A stretch of 37,114 nucleotides of DNA from Planctomycetota bacterium (GTDB taxonomy: Bacteria; Planctomycetota; Planctomycetia; Pirellulales; UBA7805), in the NCBI GenBank assembly GCA_021413705.1, contig JAIOPX010000254.1:1-37114 (forward strand). Reading direction: 5' to 3'. Under the pieces are notes generated by a model. The model was not told the DNA's origin and did not search any database. It saw only the letters and a program-made list of their open reading frames with translations. Both the position numbers and the translations under genes were made by a program. This document shows, piece after piece, positions 16,404-24,811 of this stretch; positions within the stretch are counted from its first letter, which is position 1, and each line of letters begins with the position of its first letter.

Positions 16404-17444
16404 ATGCGGCGTTTTCAGTTGTTAGCGTTGTCATGTGCGGTGGTATCCTTGCTGCTAGTCGCTCCGTCGGTGGCAACGGCCGCCGATGGCAGGATCGAAC
16501 TGAGCCTCACCATCGCCAAAGGAGCCCCGCTGACCGCATCACAGCAGTGGCTACCCGTGCTGGACGAGGTGGGCTTCAGCTCGACCCGCATTAGTAGTGA
16601 CGTTCCAGAAAATCCTTTGGAGATCTCCAAAGGGGGAACCGATGCCAACCCGTCCTATAGGGTCAACGGCATCCTGACCGCTAGTGGCGACGTGCTATTG
16701 CCGCCGGGCCGCAAGTTTTCACAGAGCGATAAGCGAGGGATGAAGGAGTGGATTCGCGCGCTGCGAGCCCAAGGACCGGAAGGGACCAGTGGGGTGAAGC
16801 TGCCATTCGGGCTGACGAAGGCCCAGTTTGAAGAAGCGCGCAAGGATTTTCGGACGGCTGTGACCGCCAAGACCAAGGGGGGCGATCCGGCGGCCATGCT
16901 CAAGGAAATTACCCGGGGTTTGACCAATCCTGTCGTGGTGGAAGCCGATGCCCAGCGGGCGTTGGCCGAAAGCGGCGCCGTTCGCGATGAGTTTCAAGGT
17001 TTGGCAATCGGCACGGCGGTGGCCGCCTTGGTCCGTCCGGCCGGATTGGTGCTTCGGCCGCGCGCCAACAATGGGAGAATCGAATACATTATCAGCGATG
17101 GCCGCGGCGCGGGTGAGAACTGGCCGATCGGATGGGCGAGCAAAGAAGGTTCCGGTAAGTTGGTGCCGACGCTGTTGGAAAAGGAAGAGACACAAGACGT
17201 CGAAGTTCCTTTGGCCGCTGCGCTGGAAGAGATTCAAACCAGGGTCGGCGTGCCCTTCGTCTATGACTACAACGGAATGGCCACGATCGGCGTTGATCTG
17301 GCCAGTGCCAAGTCGCAGATGAAAGCCGGGCAGATTTATTACGGCAGGCTACTGACGCGGATGCTGACGCAGGCCAAGCTGAAATACGAAGTCCGCCAGG
17401 ACGATGCCGGGCGGCCGTTTCTGTGGATCGCTACGATTCGGTGA
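16404..17444 (+). CDS. Secreted protein of unknown function with STN-like C-terminal region
   Basis: 346 residues. A signal peptide is clear ([20 protein letters not shown], cleavage near TAADG). Residues ~30-150 hold a beta-rich part with [19 protein letters not shown] and a segment on thresholds and powers typical of planctomycete-specific secreted proteins. The last ~75 residues ([20 protein letters not shown]... then [18 protein letters not shown]) resemble the STN domain of secretins and TonB receptors, a small alpha/beta unit used in periplasmic assembly. No catalytic motif is seen. It is a single gene that converges with oligoendopeptidase F across an inverted repeat. I do not recognise the family and cannot give a function. 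Confidence 0.7.
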   Translation: MRRFQLLALSCAVVSLLLVAPSVATAADGRIELSLTIAKGAPLTASQQWLPVLDEVGFSSTRISSDVPENPLEISKGGTDANPSYRVNGILTASGDVLLPPGRKFSQSDKRGMKEWIRALRAQGPEGTSGVKLPFGLTKAQFEEARKDFRTAVTAKTKGGDPAAMLKEITRGLTNPVVVEADAQRALAESGAVRDEFQGLAIGTAVAALVRPAGLVLRPRANNGRIEYIISDGRGAGENWPIGWASKEGSGKLVPTLLEKEETQDVEVPLAAALEEIQTRVGVPFVYDYNGMATIGVDLASAKSQMKAGQIYYGRLLTRMLTQAKLKYEVRQDDAGRPFLWIATIR

Positions 17445-17460
17445 AAGGGCTGCGGACACC

Positions 17461-17513
17461 AACCCGAAGCGTAAGCGAGGCCATGTGGAGTTTCCTCGTT
17501 GACGCTTCGGGTT
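17461..17513. repeat. Inverted repeat between convergent genes, AACCCGAAGCGT family; possible bidirectional terminator
   Basis: 20-bp arms 17461-17480 and 17494-17513 pair with two mismatches around a 13-base loop. It sits between two convergent stop codons (17444 and 17529), where a two-way terminator would be expected. There is no U-tract, so termination is an inference. Confidence 0.7.
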
Positions 17514-17528
17514 AGTGGATTGGCGTCG

Positions 17529-19376
17529 CTATTTCAACAACTTCCCCAACTCGTCCACCAGTTTGCCGAACCGTTTCATCGCTGCCTCTACCGGCGCCGG
17601 CTTCTCCATATCCACGCCGGCGTCCTTCAGCAATTCCAGCGGGAACTTCGAGCAGCCACCTTTGAGGAAGCCGAGATATTCTTCCAGCTCGCGCTTTCCA
17701 CCGCTGGTCACTCGTTCGGCCAAGGCGATGGCCGCCGACAGGCCGGTGGCGTATTTGTAGACGTAGAACGCCCGATAGAAATGGGGAATCCTCAGGCACT
17801 CCAGCACGGAGAGGTCGTCGATCGTAAGTGCCGGGCCAAGATACTTGGCCAGCAGCTCGCGATAAATACTCGTCAGGGACTGAAGCGTTGGTGGTTCGCC
17901 TGCTTCGGCCGTTGCATGGGTGCGCTTTTCGAAATCTGCGAACATGGTCTGGCGGAAGATCGTGCCACGGATGCCATCCAGTTCGCGATTGATCAGGATC
18001 GCCCGGTCCTCGTCGTTCTTGACCTTGGTCAACAGGTGCCGCATCAGCAGTTGCTCGTTGAACGTGCTGGCCACTTCGGCTACGAAGATCGTGTAGTTGT
18101 AGTATTGGAACGGCTGGTTCTTGGCGGAGTAGTAGCTGTGCATCGAGTGGCCGGCCTCGTGCGCCAGCGTGAAGACGTGGTCGAGCACTTCGGCCTGGTA
18201 GTTCATCAGGATGTAGGGATCGCCGTCGAACGTGCCGCAACTGAAGGCGCCGCTCTGCTTTCCCTGGTTGGGATAGCGATCGCACCAACGGCCGCGCAAG
18301 CCAGCGCCGAGAACTTTGGTATACTCGGCGCCCAACGGCGCAAGAGACGCAGTCACCGCTTCGACTGCCTCATCCCAGGTGTGCTTCAGTTTGCTCTCCG
18401 GCAAGAGCGGCACATACTGGTCGTAGAGTGAAAACTTCTTGAGCTTGAGCACCTTGTTCCGCAGCGCGTAGTAGCGGTGGAGCGTCGGCAGGTGGTCGCT
18501 CACCGTGGCGATGAGGTTGTCATAGACAGACATCGGCACCTTGTCGGCGAACAACGCCCCCTGCAAGGCGCTTTCATAGCGCCGTGCTTTGGCGTAATAA
18601 ATGTCCTTCTGAATGGATCCGCCGAGCGTGGCCGCCAGCGTGTGCTTGTTCTCGGCGAAACGGCCATAGTATTTTTCGTAGGCTTCTTGTCGCACGCCGC
18701 GGTCGGGCGAGTCCATGAACCGGCTATAGGTGCCGTGGCTCAACTCGACTTGCCGCCCCTTTTCGTCCTTGATGACGGGGAACTTCATGTCCGCGTCGTG
18801 CAACTGGTGGAACGTCTGGTCGGAAGTCTGGGCCATTTCCGTCTGCATCGCCAACAGGCGCTCTTCGTCGGTGGAAAGCGTGTGGGGGCGAAAGCGGACC
18901 AATCGCTCGATCGCCAGCCGCCAGGGGGCCAATTGCTTGTCGGCCAGCAGCTTGTCGAGTTGCTTGGGCGGGATCGCCAGGATCTCAGGCCGAATGAAGC
19001 TGGCCTCCTGCCCTGCCCTGCTGGCCACTCCCATGAAGCGTCCCTTCATCCGCTGATAGGTCGCATCGGCCGAGTCCTCGGTCGTTTTGAGAAAGGAATA
19101 GGTGCCGATTCGTTCCGCGACACGATCCAGATCGGCATCGAACTGCAAGCACTCGGCCAGCGACTTGGCACTCAGTCCGAGCTTGCCTCGGAACTGCGCA
19201 AATCCAGCGATCTGTTTTTCCCACTTCTTGAATGCCTTCTCCCAGGCTTCGTCGTTGGGAAACAGGCTTTCCAGATCCCACGTATCGCGTTTTGATACTG
19301 CGCTGCGCTTCGGCAGCCGCTCGACTCCATCGGATTGCTTGGTTTTGGGTTTTTTCTTGACGGATGCGGAAGTCAT
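17529..19376 (-). CDS. pepF: Oligoendopeptidase F (M3B family metallopeptidase)
   Basis: 615 residues from ATG 19376 (three codons inside the longest frame), the usual size of PepF. The zinc motif HEAGHSMHSYYS is intact and followed by the third ligand region VAEVASTFNEQL. The N-terminal helical part (RDTWDLESLFPNDEAWE is the standard opening) and the C-terminal GLSAAIALAERVTSGG with YLGFLKGGCSKFPLELLKDAG match the family over the full length. It has no signal peptide: the N-terminus is Lys-rich and polar. It should cleave short peptides in the cytoplasm as part of peptide turnover. Alternative starts in the first codons would not change the product much. It is a monocistronic gene by spacing. 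Confidence 0.96.
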   Translation of the reverse strand: MTSASVKKKPKTKQSDGVERLPKRSAVSKRDTWDLESLFPNDEAWEKAFKKWEKQIAGFAQFRGKLGLSAKSLAECLQFDADLDRVAERIGTYSFLKTTEDSADATYQRMKGRFMGVASRAGQEASFIRPEILAIPPKQLDKLLADKQLAPWRLAIERLVRFRPHTLSTDEERLLAMQTEMAQTSDQTFHQLHDADMKFPVIKDEKGRQVELSHGTYSRFMDSPDRGVRQEAYEKYYGRFAENKHTLAATLGGSIQKDIYYAKARRYESALQGALFADKVPMSVYDNLIATVSDHLPTLHRYYALRNKVLKLKKFSLYDQYVPLLPESKLKHTWDEAVEAVTASLAPLGAEYTKVLGAGLRGRWCDRYPNQGKQSGAFSCGTFDGDPYILMNYQAEVLDHVFTLAHEAGHSMHSYYSAKNQPFQYYNYTIFVAEVASTFNEQLLMRHLLTKVKNDEDRAILINRELDGIRGTIFRQTMFADFEKRTHATAEAGEPPTLQSLTSIYRELLAKYLGPALTIDDLSVLECLRIPHFYRAFYVYKYATGLSAAIALAERVTSGGKRELEEYLGFLKGGCSKFPLELLKDAGVDMEKPAPVEAAMKRFGKLVDELGKLLK

Positions 19377-19487
19377 GGTTGCCACTGGTTGGGTTTCTCT
19401 GATCTATGGATTTGTTTGTTCTACTCAGTTATCGACGCGAGCCCCACTAGCCCAGAAAAAACGTCGAGCGTTGCTCGTCCGCTAAAC

Positions 19488-20507
19488 TTACCAACGCAAT
19501 AGCGCCGTCCCCCAGGCCAGGCCGGCCCCAAAGCCGCTGAGCATGATGCGGCTGCCACGTTCGATGCGGCCCGCGCGGTGGGCTTCGTCCAGCGCCAACG
19601 GCACGCTGGCTGCCGATGTGTTGCCGTAGCGATCGACGTTGACCAGCACCTTGTCGCGGGGGATGCCCAGGTTCTCGGCCGCGGCGTCCATGATGCGAAT
19701 GTTGGCCTGATGCAGCACTAATAGGTCGATGTCATCGACCGTCAACTGGGCTTCCTTCAGCACGTCGCGGACGGAGTCTTCGATCAGTCGAATCGCCCAC
19801 TTGAAGACCGGTCGTCCTTCCATTTGCAAGAATTGCTGGCCAGCATTCATCGCGTCTATGGTGTACGGATAGCGCGAGCCACCCATCCGACGGCAGAGGA
19901 GTTCCTGACCCGAGCCGTCAGAACCGAGCGTGTAGGCCATCAATCCCTGTTGCGACTCGCCGGGACCAATCAGAACTGCACCAGCCCCGTCACCAAAGAG
20001 GGGATACGTTTTCTTATCGGCAGGATTGGCGATTCGTGAATTCGTGTCGGCCCCAATGATCAGCGCTCTCTTGCTCGTGCCGGCAGCAACGAACTGCATT
20101 CCGGTGACCATGGCGAAGAGGAATCCGGCGCAGGCAGCCTGTACATCAAACGCAGGCGCTGAAATGCCCAGGCGGTCTTGCACCAGGCATGCGCAGGCCG
20201 GCACCGGCAAGTCGGGCGTGAAGGTGCCGAGGATCAACAAGTCGATCTCTTCTGGCGAAACGCCCGCTTGCTCCAGGCACCGAGTAGCCGCGATGACAGC
20301 CATGTCGCTGGTGGCCATTTCTGGCGGAGCGTGCCGCCGCTCACGGATGCCTGTTCGCTGGATGATCCACTCCGCGTCGAAACCCAGCGAGGCGAGATCT
20401 TCGTTACGAACCACCACGTCCGGCACGTACGAGCCGGTAGCCAGCATCTGCACACCCGTCAGGCGCCGCAGCGGCGAAGGACGAGATTGAAGGACGACGT
20501 TGGACAT
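19488..20507 (-). CDS. fabH: 3-oxoacyl-[acyl-carrier-protein] synthase III
   Basis: 339 residues with the full FabH pattern. The active-site Cys126 is in DVQAACAGFLF, His in LLVLHQANIRI and Asn in YGNTSAASVPLAL. The Gly-rich C-terminus GFGAGLAWGTALLRW and the early DEWI/RTGIRERR-like region (AEWIIQRTGIRERRHA, which binds CoA) are also intact. It starts type II fatty acid synthesis by condensing acetyl-CoA with malonyl-ACP in the cytoplasm. No other fab gene is adjacent, so this may be a stand-alone copy or a paralogue with different acyl preference. It is preceded by two small palindromes (20585 and 20666). The ribosome site is weak. Confidence 0.95.
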   Translation of the reverse strand: MSNVVLQSRPSPLRRLTGVQMLATGSYVPDVVVRNEDLASLGFDAEWIIQRTGIRERRHAPPEMATSDMAVIAATRCLEQAGVSPEEIDLLILGTFTPDLPVPACACLVQDRLGISAPAFDVQAACAGFLFAMVTGMQFVAAGTSKRALIIGADTNSRIANPADKKTYPLFGDGAGAVLIGPGESQQGLMAYTLGSDGSGQELLCRRMGGSRYPYTIDAMNAGQQFLQMEGRPVFKWAIRLIEDSVRDVLKEAQLTVDDIDLLVLHQANIRIMDAAAENLGIPRDKVLVNVDRYGNTSAASVPLALDEAHRAGRIERGSRIMLSGFGAGLAWGTALLRW

Positions 20508-20584
20508 GGGGAGGACCGGGCGGTTTCGGCAATGCGGAAACCGTCAGATTACGGGTTTTCGCGGGTGTAAACAAGGGCACAAGT

Positions 20585-20690
20585 AGGTCCAGTCTGCCGG
20601 ACTGGACCTTTTGAAATGGCATCAGACCAGGCTCAGCCGTGCAGGTTCCGTAGTGCAGAAGCAGCAGGTCCGTTTCGGCAAAACGGACTT
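20585..20690. repeat. Two small palindromes of the AGGTCCxxxTxCCGxxxxGGACCT family
   Basis: Hairpin 1: AGGTCCAGTC at 20585-20594 with GACTGGACCT at 20600-20609. Hairpin 2: AGGTCCGTTT with AAACGGACTT at 20666-20690. Two more members occur at 24627-24651 and 24741-24765. They differ in the stem bases but compensate, keeping pairing. Confidence 0.85.
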
Positions 20691-20692
20691 AC

Positions 20693-21376
20693 TTACGCCG
20701 CGGCCGTCGCCTCATCGGCCCGCTCATACATTCTCGTGTTGCCTTGTTTGCCGACTTCGCGCACCGTGCCGGTTTTACGAAGGCAGTAGGCGATTCGCTG
20801 TGCGATCCAGCGCTGGATGCCGAGCCCTTCCGCGAGGTGTCCCGTGTGAAACGGTCGCGGCAACGATGGCGGCATCATGCGCCACAGATCGGCATTGGTG
20901 GCGATGCGGACCGACTCACCCACCGACAGGAGCTTCTGGTCTTCCACAATGAAATCGTTTTCGCGCCACCGCCGCCGCCGGCCATGGCCAGGGTAGCGCC
21001 ATTCCTCCACTTCGACGAGCACCACATGGATGGCCAATCGTGGATGCGGGAAGACTCGCGTGAAGTAGACAAGCTCGTCGAATAAGTTAAGCAAACTCGC
21101 TTTCTTGGGGCTCGCTCGACGGCTAGACACCGCGCCCCCCTTCTTGCGCCGCCGCACCAGCGTTTTGCGAGCAACCAGCGGTTTGACGACCAGCACCTGA
21201 TGCTTGGCAAGCAGCTTGCGAACCTTGTCTCGAATGGCGGCCAGCGATCCGTGTTGGATCTCGACCAGCCAATCCCCGTCGAGGGCATCGATCCGATACC
21301 CGGCCACAGGCACTTCGACGCGCGCATGGCGATCGGCGTAGAGCAGCTTCAACTCTCGATGTAACGAGGTTTCCAT
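20693..21376 (-). CDS. Uncharacterised protein; possible PD-(D/E)XK-type nuclease fold with a C-terminal winged helix
   Basis: 227 residues. The first ~70 contain VEVPVAGYRIDALDGDWLVE followed directly by IQHGSL, i.e. an Asp then, after a short turn, Glu-x-Gln on a strand, then RDKVRKLLAKHQVLVVKPLV. This order (beta hairpin with Asp, E-x-Q/K, helix, strand) fits the core of restriction-endonuclease-like folds with Gln replacing the motif Lys. A basic linker (RRRKKGGAVSSRRASPKK) follows, and residues ~165-220 look like a winged helix (IQRWIAQRIAYCLRKTGTV, then GNTRMYER). I do not recognise the family by name; the fold reading is an inference from motif order. It is flanked by palindromes on one side and pyrE on the other, with no clear operon partner. 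It may be a planctomycete-specific nucleic-acid-binding protein. Confidence 0.55.
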   Translation of the reverse strand: METSLHRELKLLYADRHARVEVPVAGYRIDALDGDWLVEIQHGSLAAIRDKVRKLLAKHQVLVVKPLVARKTLVRRRKKGGAVSSRRASPKKASLLNLFDELVYFTRVFPHPRLAIHVVLVEVEEWRYPGHGRRRRWRENDFIVEDQKLLSVGESVRIATNADLWRMMPPSLPRPFHTGHLAEGLGIQRWIAQRIAYCLRKTGTVREVGKQGNTRMYERADEATAAA

Positions 21377-21478
21377 TGCAGGCGTATTGAGTGCTAGCGC
21401 GAAGAGAAGTGGGGAGAACAGGCGCGCTGCAATTAATTATCGGCGAGGGACCAGGAGAAACTGAACGCCAAAGCAGCA

Positions 21479-21496
21479 GGCACACTCCGTGTGACC
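21479..21496. repeat. Solo arm of the GGCACACGGAGTGTGCC repeat family
   Basis: GGCACACTCCGTGTGACC matches the arms at 7558 and 7621 apart from one base near its end. It touches the 3' end of pyrE, as its hairpin could help end transcription. Confidence 0.75.
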
Positions 21497-21497
21497 A

Positions 21498-22052
21498 CTA
21501 TTCATTCGGCGGCTCGATGCCGAAATCGCGAATCGAGAACAGGCTTCGCAGTTCATAGCCCTTGTCGGCGAAGTTCTTCTTGCCCCCCTGCTCACGGTCA
21601 ATGATCGTCAGTACGCCGTCAACAATCAGGCCGAACTCGACACACCGCTCGATCGCCGTGATGGAGGATCCACCGGTAGTGACCACGTCTTCGACGATCA
21701 CCACATGCATACCCGGCTCAACGGGACCCTCGATGAACTTGTCGGTCCCGCGCCCCTTGCTCTCCTTGCGCACCATAAAGCCTTTGAGCGCCTGGCCCCG
21801 AACGCCGGCCAGGGTGACGACCGCCGCCGTGATCGGATCGGCTCCGATCGCCATCCCCCCCACGGCTGTCGGCAACGGAGAGCCAAGCATGTCGAGCAAA
21901 CCTTCGCCAACCAACTTCGCGCCGACGGAGTCGAGCGTCACCTGCTTGCCGTCCAGGTAGTAGGTGGCTTTCTTGCCGGAGGCCAGGGTGAAATCGCCGA
22001 ACAACAATGCGCGCTCACGAATGAGCGACTTGAGGGCTTCGCGGTCGTACAC
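21498..22052 (-). CDS. pyrE: Orotate phosphoribosyltransferase
   Basis: 184 residues from GTG 22052; no ATG is available in a suitable place. The PRPP-binding signature VVIVEDVVTTGGSS is complete, the family opening ALLFGDFTLASGKKATYYLDG binds orotate, and VRKESKGRGTDKFIEG is the flexible catalytic loop with its Lys/Arg residues. It joins orotate to PRPP to make OMP in de novo pyrimidine synthesis. Length is normal. It stands alone here, with no other pyr gene adjacent. The ribosome site is weak. Confidence 0.96.
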   Translation of the reverse strand: MYDREALKSLIRERALLFGDFTLASGKKATYYLDGKQVTLDSVGAKLVGEGLLDMLGSPLPTAVGGMAIGADPITAAVVTLAGVRGQALKGFMVRKESKGRGTDKFIEGPVEPGMHVVIVEDVVTTGGSSITAIERCVEFGLIVDGVLTIIDREQGGKKNFADKGYELRSLFSIRDFGIEPPNE

Positions 22053-22193
22053 AGGATGTACTCGACTGTAGTGCTAAAGAGGCCGTAGAAACGATGACGG
22101 CCATTGTATCCTGGCACATTATCGGGACCAGGGGCAGTGAGACCACACGCAGAGGCCCGATTTGCTCATCGAACTCGCATTCGAAGAGTGGGG

Positions 22194-22631
22194 CTACTCC
22201 TCACGAATTTGTCGCCGGTATTTTCTGATGCCCTGTTCTATCCGACTAGAAATTGCGTGATCTGAACAAGCAATGAGGCGAGAATGGATGTCGTCGCCTC
22301 GGAGTACGGATATCTGTGCATTTGTCTGACTTTCGAGTTCAGTCTTATTCAGGTCATAGTCAGCACTTTTTCGACTTTCGTGGAGATTCGACAGCAAAAT
22401 GCCTATTTCCATGCCTTGGGCAATTTCACAGTGGCGAAACATTCTCTGCACCCACAAGTGTTCGTTGGCATTACTTCCCGGACAGAAAATGTTGACTTCG
22501 GCAAGGAATTGTCGAGCCAGATGATAAGCCCCGTAATAAGCGCGACTTGCGGCAGTGCGATACCCGGCCGGCCCATAGGTCGTCTGGGCGGCGAGCTTGC
22601 CTGCGAGGATAAGAAAGTCGTTGCCGTTCAT
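22194..22631 (-). CDS. HEPN-like domain protein, coupled to an upstream small ORF
   Basis: 145 residues when started at ATG 22631, which overlaps the stop of the upstream ORF (ATGA at 22628-22631); an upstream start at 22700 lies within that ORF and is less likely. The helical bundle pattern of HEPN proteins is visible: NDFLILAGKLAAQ, then YRTAASRAYYGAYHLARQFL (helix 2 with Tyr-Tyr), and SRKSADYDLNK as the R-x(4)-Y variant of the R-x(4-6)-H motif. The usual catalytic His is thus absent. HEPN domains occur in toxin-antitoxin, anti-phage and RNA-processing systems, but also as non-catalytic partners. The coupled partner does not look like a minimal nucleotidyltransferase, so this is not a standard MNT-HEPN pair. 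Confidence 0.6.
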   Translation of the reverse strand: MNGNDFLILAGKLAAQTTYGPAGYRTAASRAYYGAYHLARQFLAEVNIFCPGSNANEHLWVQRMFRHCEIAQGMEIGILLSNLHESRKSADYDLNKTELESQTNAQISVLRGDDIHSRLIACSDHAISSRIEQGIRKYRRQIREE

Positions 22632-22933
22632 GAAGTCGGCAGGATGAGAAGCCTGAGTCTGTCCCAGCGAGGAGCAATTCTTGCGATCTCTCGCGCCCAT
22701 TCACCTTCGGCACGCACGATGTCAGTGGGAGCCATTTTGACTTTCACAGATAATTGAACGTACTTGTCTTGGGGATGCTCCGGGTCATAGCTTTCGGCAA
22801 TCGATACATCCGGGCCGAAAAGTCGGGTCGTTACTGCAACCAATGCCGAGAGAATGCCCGTTGCGACCTCCATGGTATGAGGTTCGCTGAGATGAGAGAG
22901 TTGCATTGACATAAGAGATGCCACCAAGTGCAT
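22628..22933 (-). CDS. Small protein of unknown function translationally coupled to the HEPN-like gene
   Basis: 101 residues from ATG 22933; in-frame ATGs at 22912 and 22906 are equally possible. The sequence has a helical start (EVATGILSALVAVTTRLFG) and an alternating hydrophobic strand (DKYVQLSVKVKM), then a helix ending WDRLRLLILPTS. No signal peptide or known motif is found, in particular no Gly-Ser-x10-Asp-x-Asp of nucleotidyltransferases. Its TGA overlaps the ATG of the HEPN-like gene by the classic ATGA, which argues that both are real and made together. It may be the partner of a toxin-antitoxin-like or regulatory pair; this rests on layout only. Confidence 0.55.
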   Translation of the reverse strand: MHLVASLMSMQLSHLSEPHTMEVATGILSALVAVTTRLFGPDVSIAESYDPEHPQDKYVQLSVKVKMAPTDIVRAEGEWAREIARIAPRWDRLRLLILPTS

Positions 22934-23012
22934 GTCGGCACTTATAGCATAGCAGGTTCGGCCAGAAATTCAAGCAATTCGAAGGTTCATGCTTCGGTAC
23001 TCACCACTTGCT

Positions 23013-23070
23013 GTTGGGGTACAGCCTTCAGGCTGCTTGACGAAAAGCAGGCTAAAGCCTGTACTCCAAC
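23013..23070. repeat. Inverted repeat, GTTGGAGTACAGCCTTCAGG family (intergenic copy)
   Basis: 26-bp arms 23013-23038 and 23045-23070 pair with a few mismatches around a 6-base loop. The left arm, reverse-complemented, equals 25190-25215 inside larB except for one base. It lies just downstream of the LysM/L,D-transpeptidase-like gene. Confidence 0.9.
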
Positions 23071-23077
23071 GGGCCGC

Positions 23078-24349
23078 TCACCGACGGATCGTCACTTGCG
23101 ATCCTTGCGACAAGATATCGTACAGGTCGTCCGCGTTCTTCGGCGACACCGCGATCAGTCCCTGCGCCTGGCCTCGCTCGGCGTTGGTCGGATCGGTCAT
23201 GCCGACGATCGCCAAAGTTACGGGTGGCGTTGGTGCTGTGCCGGCAGGTTTTAGTTCTAGATAGCGCTGCCCGTCGTAGCGGACGTGCTCGCGATTCTTG
23301 CTGGCGATGGTGTAGGAACCTTGAATTTGCTTGAACTCTTCACCGAGGCTGATGGGGAATCGACCCGCATAGCGCCCCTCGACGATCAGCGTCAGTGTCC
23401 GCTTGGGCACATTGACCTGCGCCATAAACGGACCTTGGACAACTTTCAGTTCCTGCCCCGTGGTCAATTCGGCGCCGCTGTTGAGCCCATTGATCTTTGC
23501 CAACAATCCCGGCGGGATGCTGTATTTCTGAGCGATGTCGATCAGCTTTTCACCCGGGGCTACGCGGTGAGGTTTACCGACTGGGAACTTGCGAGAGTAG
23601 ATCACGGTGCCAGCCACTTGATCCAAAAGATCGTTGAGCTGTTCATGTTGTCGATCCGTCAGCCGCGGATCGTCGTAGGCGCCTGAAAGCGTGAGGAGCG
23701 CCGGGTCGAGTTGACCCCTATCGAGCTGCGCTTTGGCTGTTGCCATGACCGTTTCAAATACGACCGTCGGCGGGGCCACCATCGCATCGGTCGGCGCGGG
23801 CGTGCGGAGAGCCGGCGGAATTGAGCGAGCATACTCTGCGGTGGGTACTCGTTCCGAAAGTTGGCCCGCTGCCGCGGCATCGTAGCGGTTCAGCGGCTGT
23901 GCGCCAGCGACGGGAGGCATCGCTGCGTTCAATTGTCCAGCGGGTGGTTGGCCATAGAGACTGTTGGAACCCGAAGGCGCAGGTTGGCTGGCCGTTGGAT
24001 TTCCGGGAAGGCTGGTGCGCTGATATGCGCTCGCATACTCATTGGGCGCAGGGCCAGGGGGGGCAGCGGACGGCCCCGTCGCAGCGAGAGGGGGTGGGTT
24101 GGCTGGTGCGGCAGGAACGTAGTTGCTCAGCGGCTGGGCGGGGCTGCCCGGCGGAGACGCAGGCGCTCCTAGCGATACGTTGGGCTGTCCCGCGGCAGGC
24201 TGTCCCGCGAGGGGAGAGGCATCGCCACCGGCCTGAGTGGGCCACGGGGGCGCACCCGGCGGTGGAGGACTATTGTTGAGCATTGCATAGACGCCATAGC
24301 CAACCACGGCCAACGCGCCGACCACCATGACCGATTTGAGCGTGTTCAC
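23078..24349 (-). CDS. LysM protein with an inactivated L,D-transpeptidase (YkuD-like) domain
   Basis: 423 residues from GTG 24349, with AAGGAGG six bases upstream; the frame is open for 30 more codons, which lack coding character. Order: N-terminal membrane anchor (SVMVVGALAVVGYGVYAML), a ~190-residue Pro/Ala/Gly-rich linker, a helical part (DRQHEQLNDLLDQVAGTVIY), a LysM domain (HRVAPGEKLIDIAQKYSIPP... ELTTGQELKVVQG), and a YkuD-like beta domain (VNVPKRTLTLIVEGRYAGRF, then PISLG). The catalytic HGT...SHGCIRM pattern reads VGMTDP...AQGLIAVSP: the His, Cys and Arg are all replaced. It is anchored in the cytoplasmic membrane with the domains outside, probably binding rather than cross-linking peptidoglycan. 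A single gene. Confidence 0.82.
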   Translation of the reverse strand: MNTLKSVMVVGALAVVGYGVYAMLNNSPPPPGAPPWPTQAGGDASPLAGQPAAGQPNVSLGAPASPPGSPAQPLSNYVPAAPANPPPLAATGPSAAPPGPAPNEYASAYQRTSLPGNPTASQPAPSGSNSLYGQPPAGQLNAAMPPVAGAQPLNRYDAAAAGQLSERVPTAEYARSIPPALRTPAPTDAMVAPPTVVFETVMATAKAQLDRGQLDPALLTLSGAYDDPRLTDRQHEQLNDLLDQVAGTVIYSRKFPVGKPHRVAPGEKLIDIAQKYSIPPGLLAKINGLNSGAELTTGQELKVVQGPFMAQVNVPKRTLTLIVEGRYAGRFPISLGEEFKQIQGSYTIASKNREHVRYDGQRYLELKPAGTAPTPPVTLAIVGMTDPTNAERGQAQGLIAVSPKNADDLYDILSQGSQVTIRR

Positions 24350-24811
24350 GTTCGACCTCCTTGGCGGTCCGGCCGATGAATCGCCAGACCGCGAACCGGA
24401 ACCGTGTTTTCGACGTGGAGAACCAGCAGATCGCCGCAAAGGAATATTCCCGAAATATGAGGGGATGAAATCTGTGGAGTAGACATTTCCTGACTGCCGA
24501 ATCGAAGCCAGTCCCCCAGAGACAACGAATACATCCCTCCAAAGGGCTGGCGCGGGGGCGAATGATAAATAATCTGCCTGGTTGACGCTATGCCAGCCTG
24601 CGCTGCTTAAGGGGGTAGCTAGCAGTAGGTCAATTCCGCCGGAATGGACCTTTTTCTAACGCCTTTCTAACGCCCTTTTTCTAACGACCTGGAGTAACAG
24701 CACGTATACAGACTGGAATATTGCTGAGGGCGTCAACAAAAGGTCCGCCTCGGCAAGGTGGACCTACTTTAGGGCGCTGCTTTGCTTGGCGGACCTCGTT
24801 AGGATGACAGC
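24350..24811. other. Intergenic region with palindromes and a short tandem repeat
   Basis: 462 bases between divergent genes. It holds two palindromes (24627-24651, 24741-24765) and a tandem TTTCTAACGCC motif (24653-24689). The short open frames here show no protein features. Promoters for both flanking genes should lie here; none stands out. Confidence 0.5.
24627..24765. repeat. Two AGGTCC-type palindromes flanking a small tandem repeat
   Basis: AGGTCAATTCC with GGAATGGACCT at 24627-24651, and AGGTCCGCCT with AGGTGGACCT at 24741-24765. Between them TTTCTAACGCC occurs at 24653-24663 and 24664-24674, and as TTTCTAACGACC at 24678-24689. They belong to the same family as the pair at 20585-20690. 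Confidence 0.8.

Noticed and set aside
16135..16476. N-terminal extension of the isomerase gene by 114 codons
   Set aside because: No conserved sequence; a good ribosome site precedes ATG 16134, and the extension overlaps the start of the divergent secreted gene.
17499..19295. Two long + strand frames (310 and 272 codons)
   Set aside because: Both are antisense to oligoendopeptidase F and lack recognisable domains.
22194..22933. Classic MNT-HEPN toxin-antitoxin pair
   Set aside because: The upstream protein has no nucleotidyltransferase motif and the HEPN-like protein lacks the R-x(4)-H-x-Y motif.
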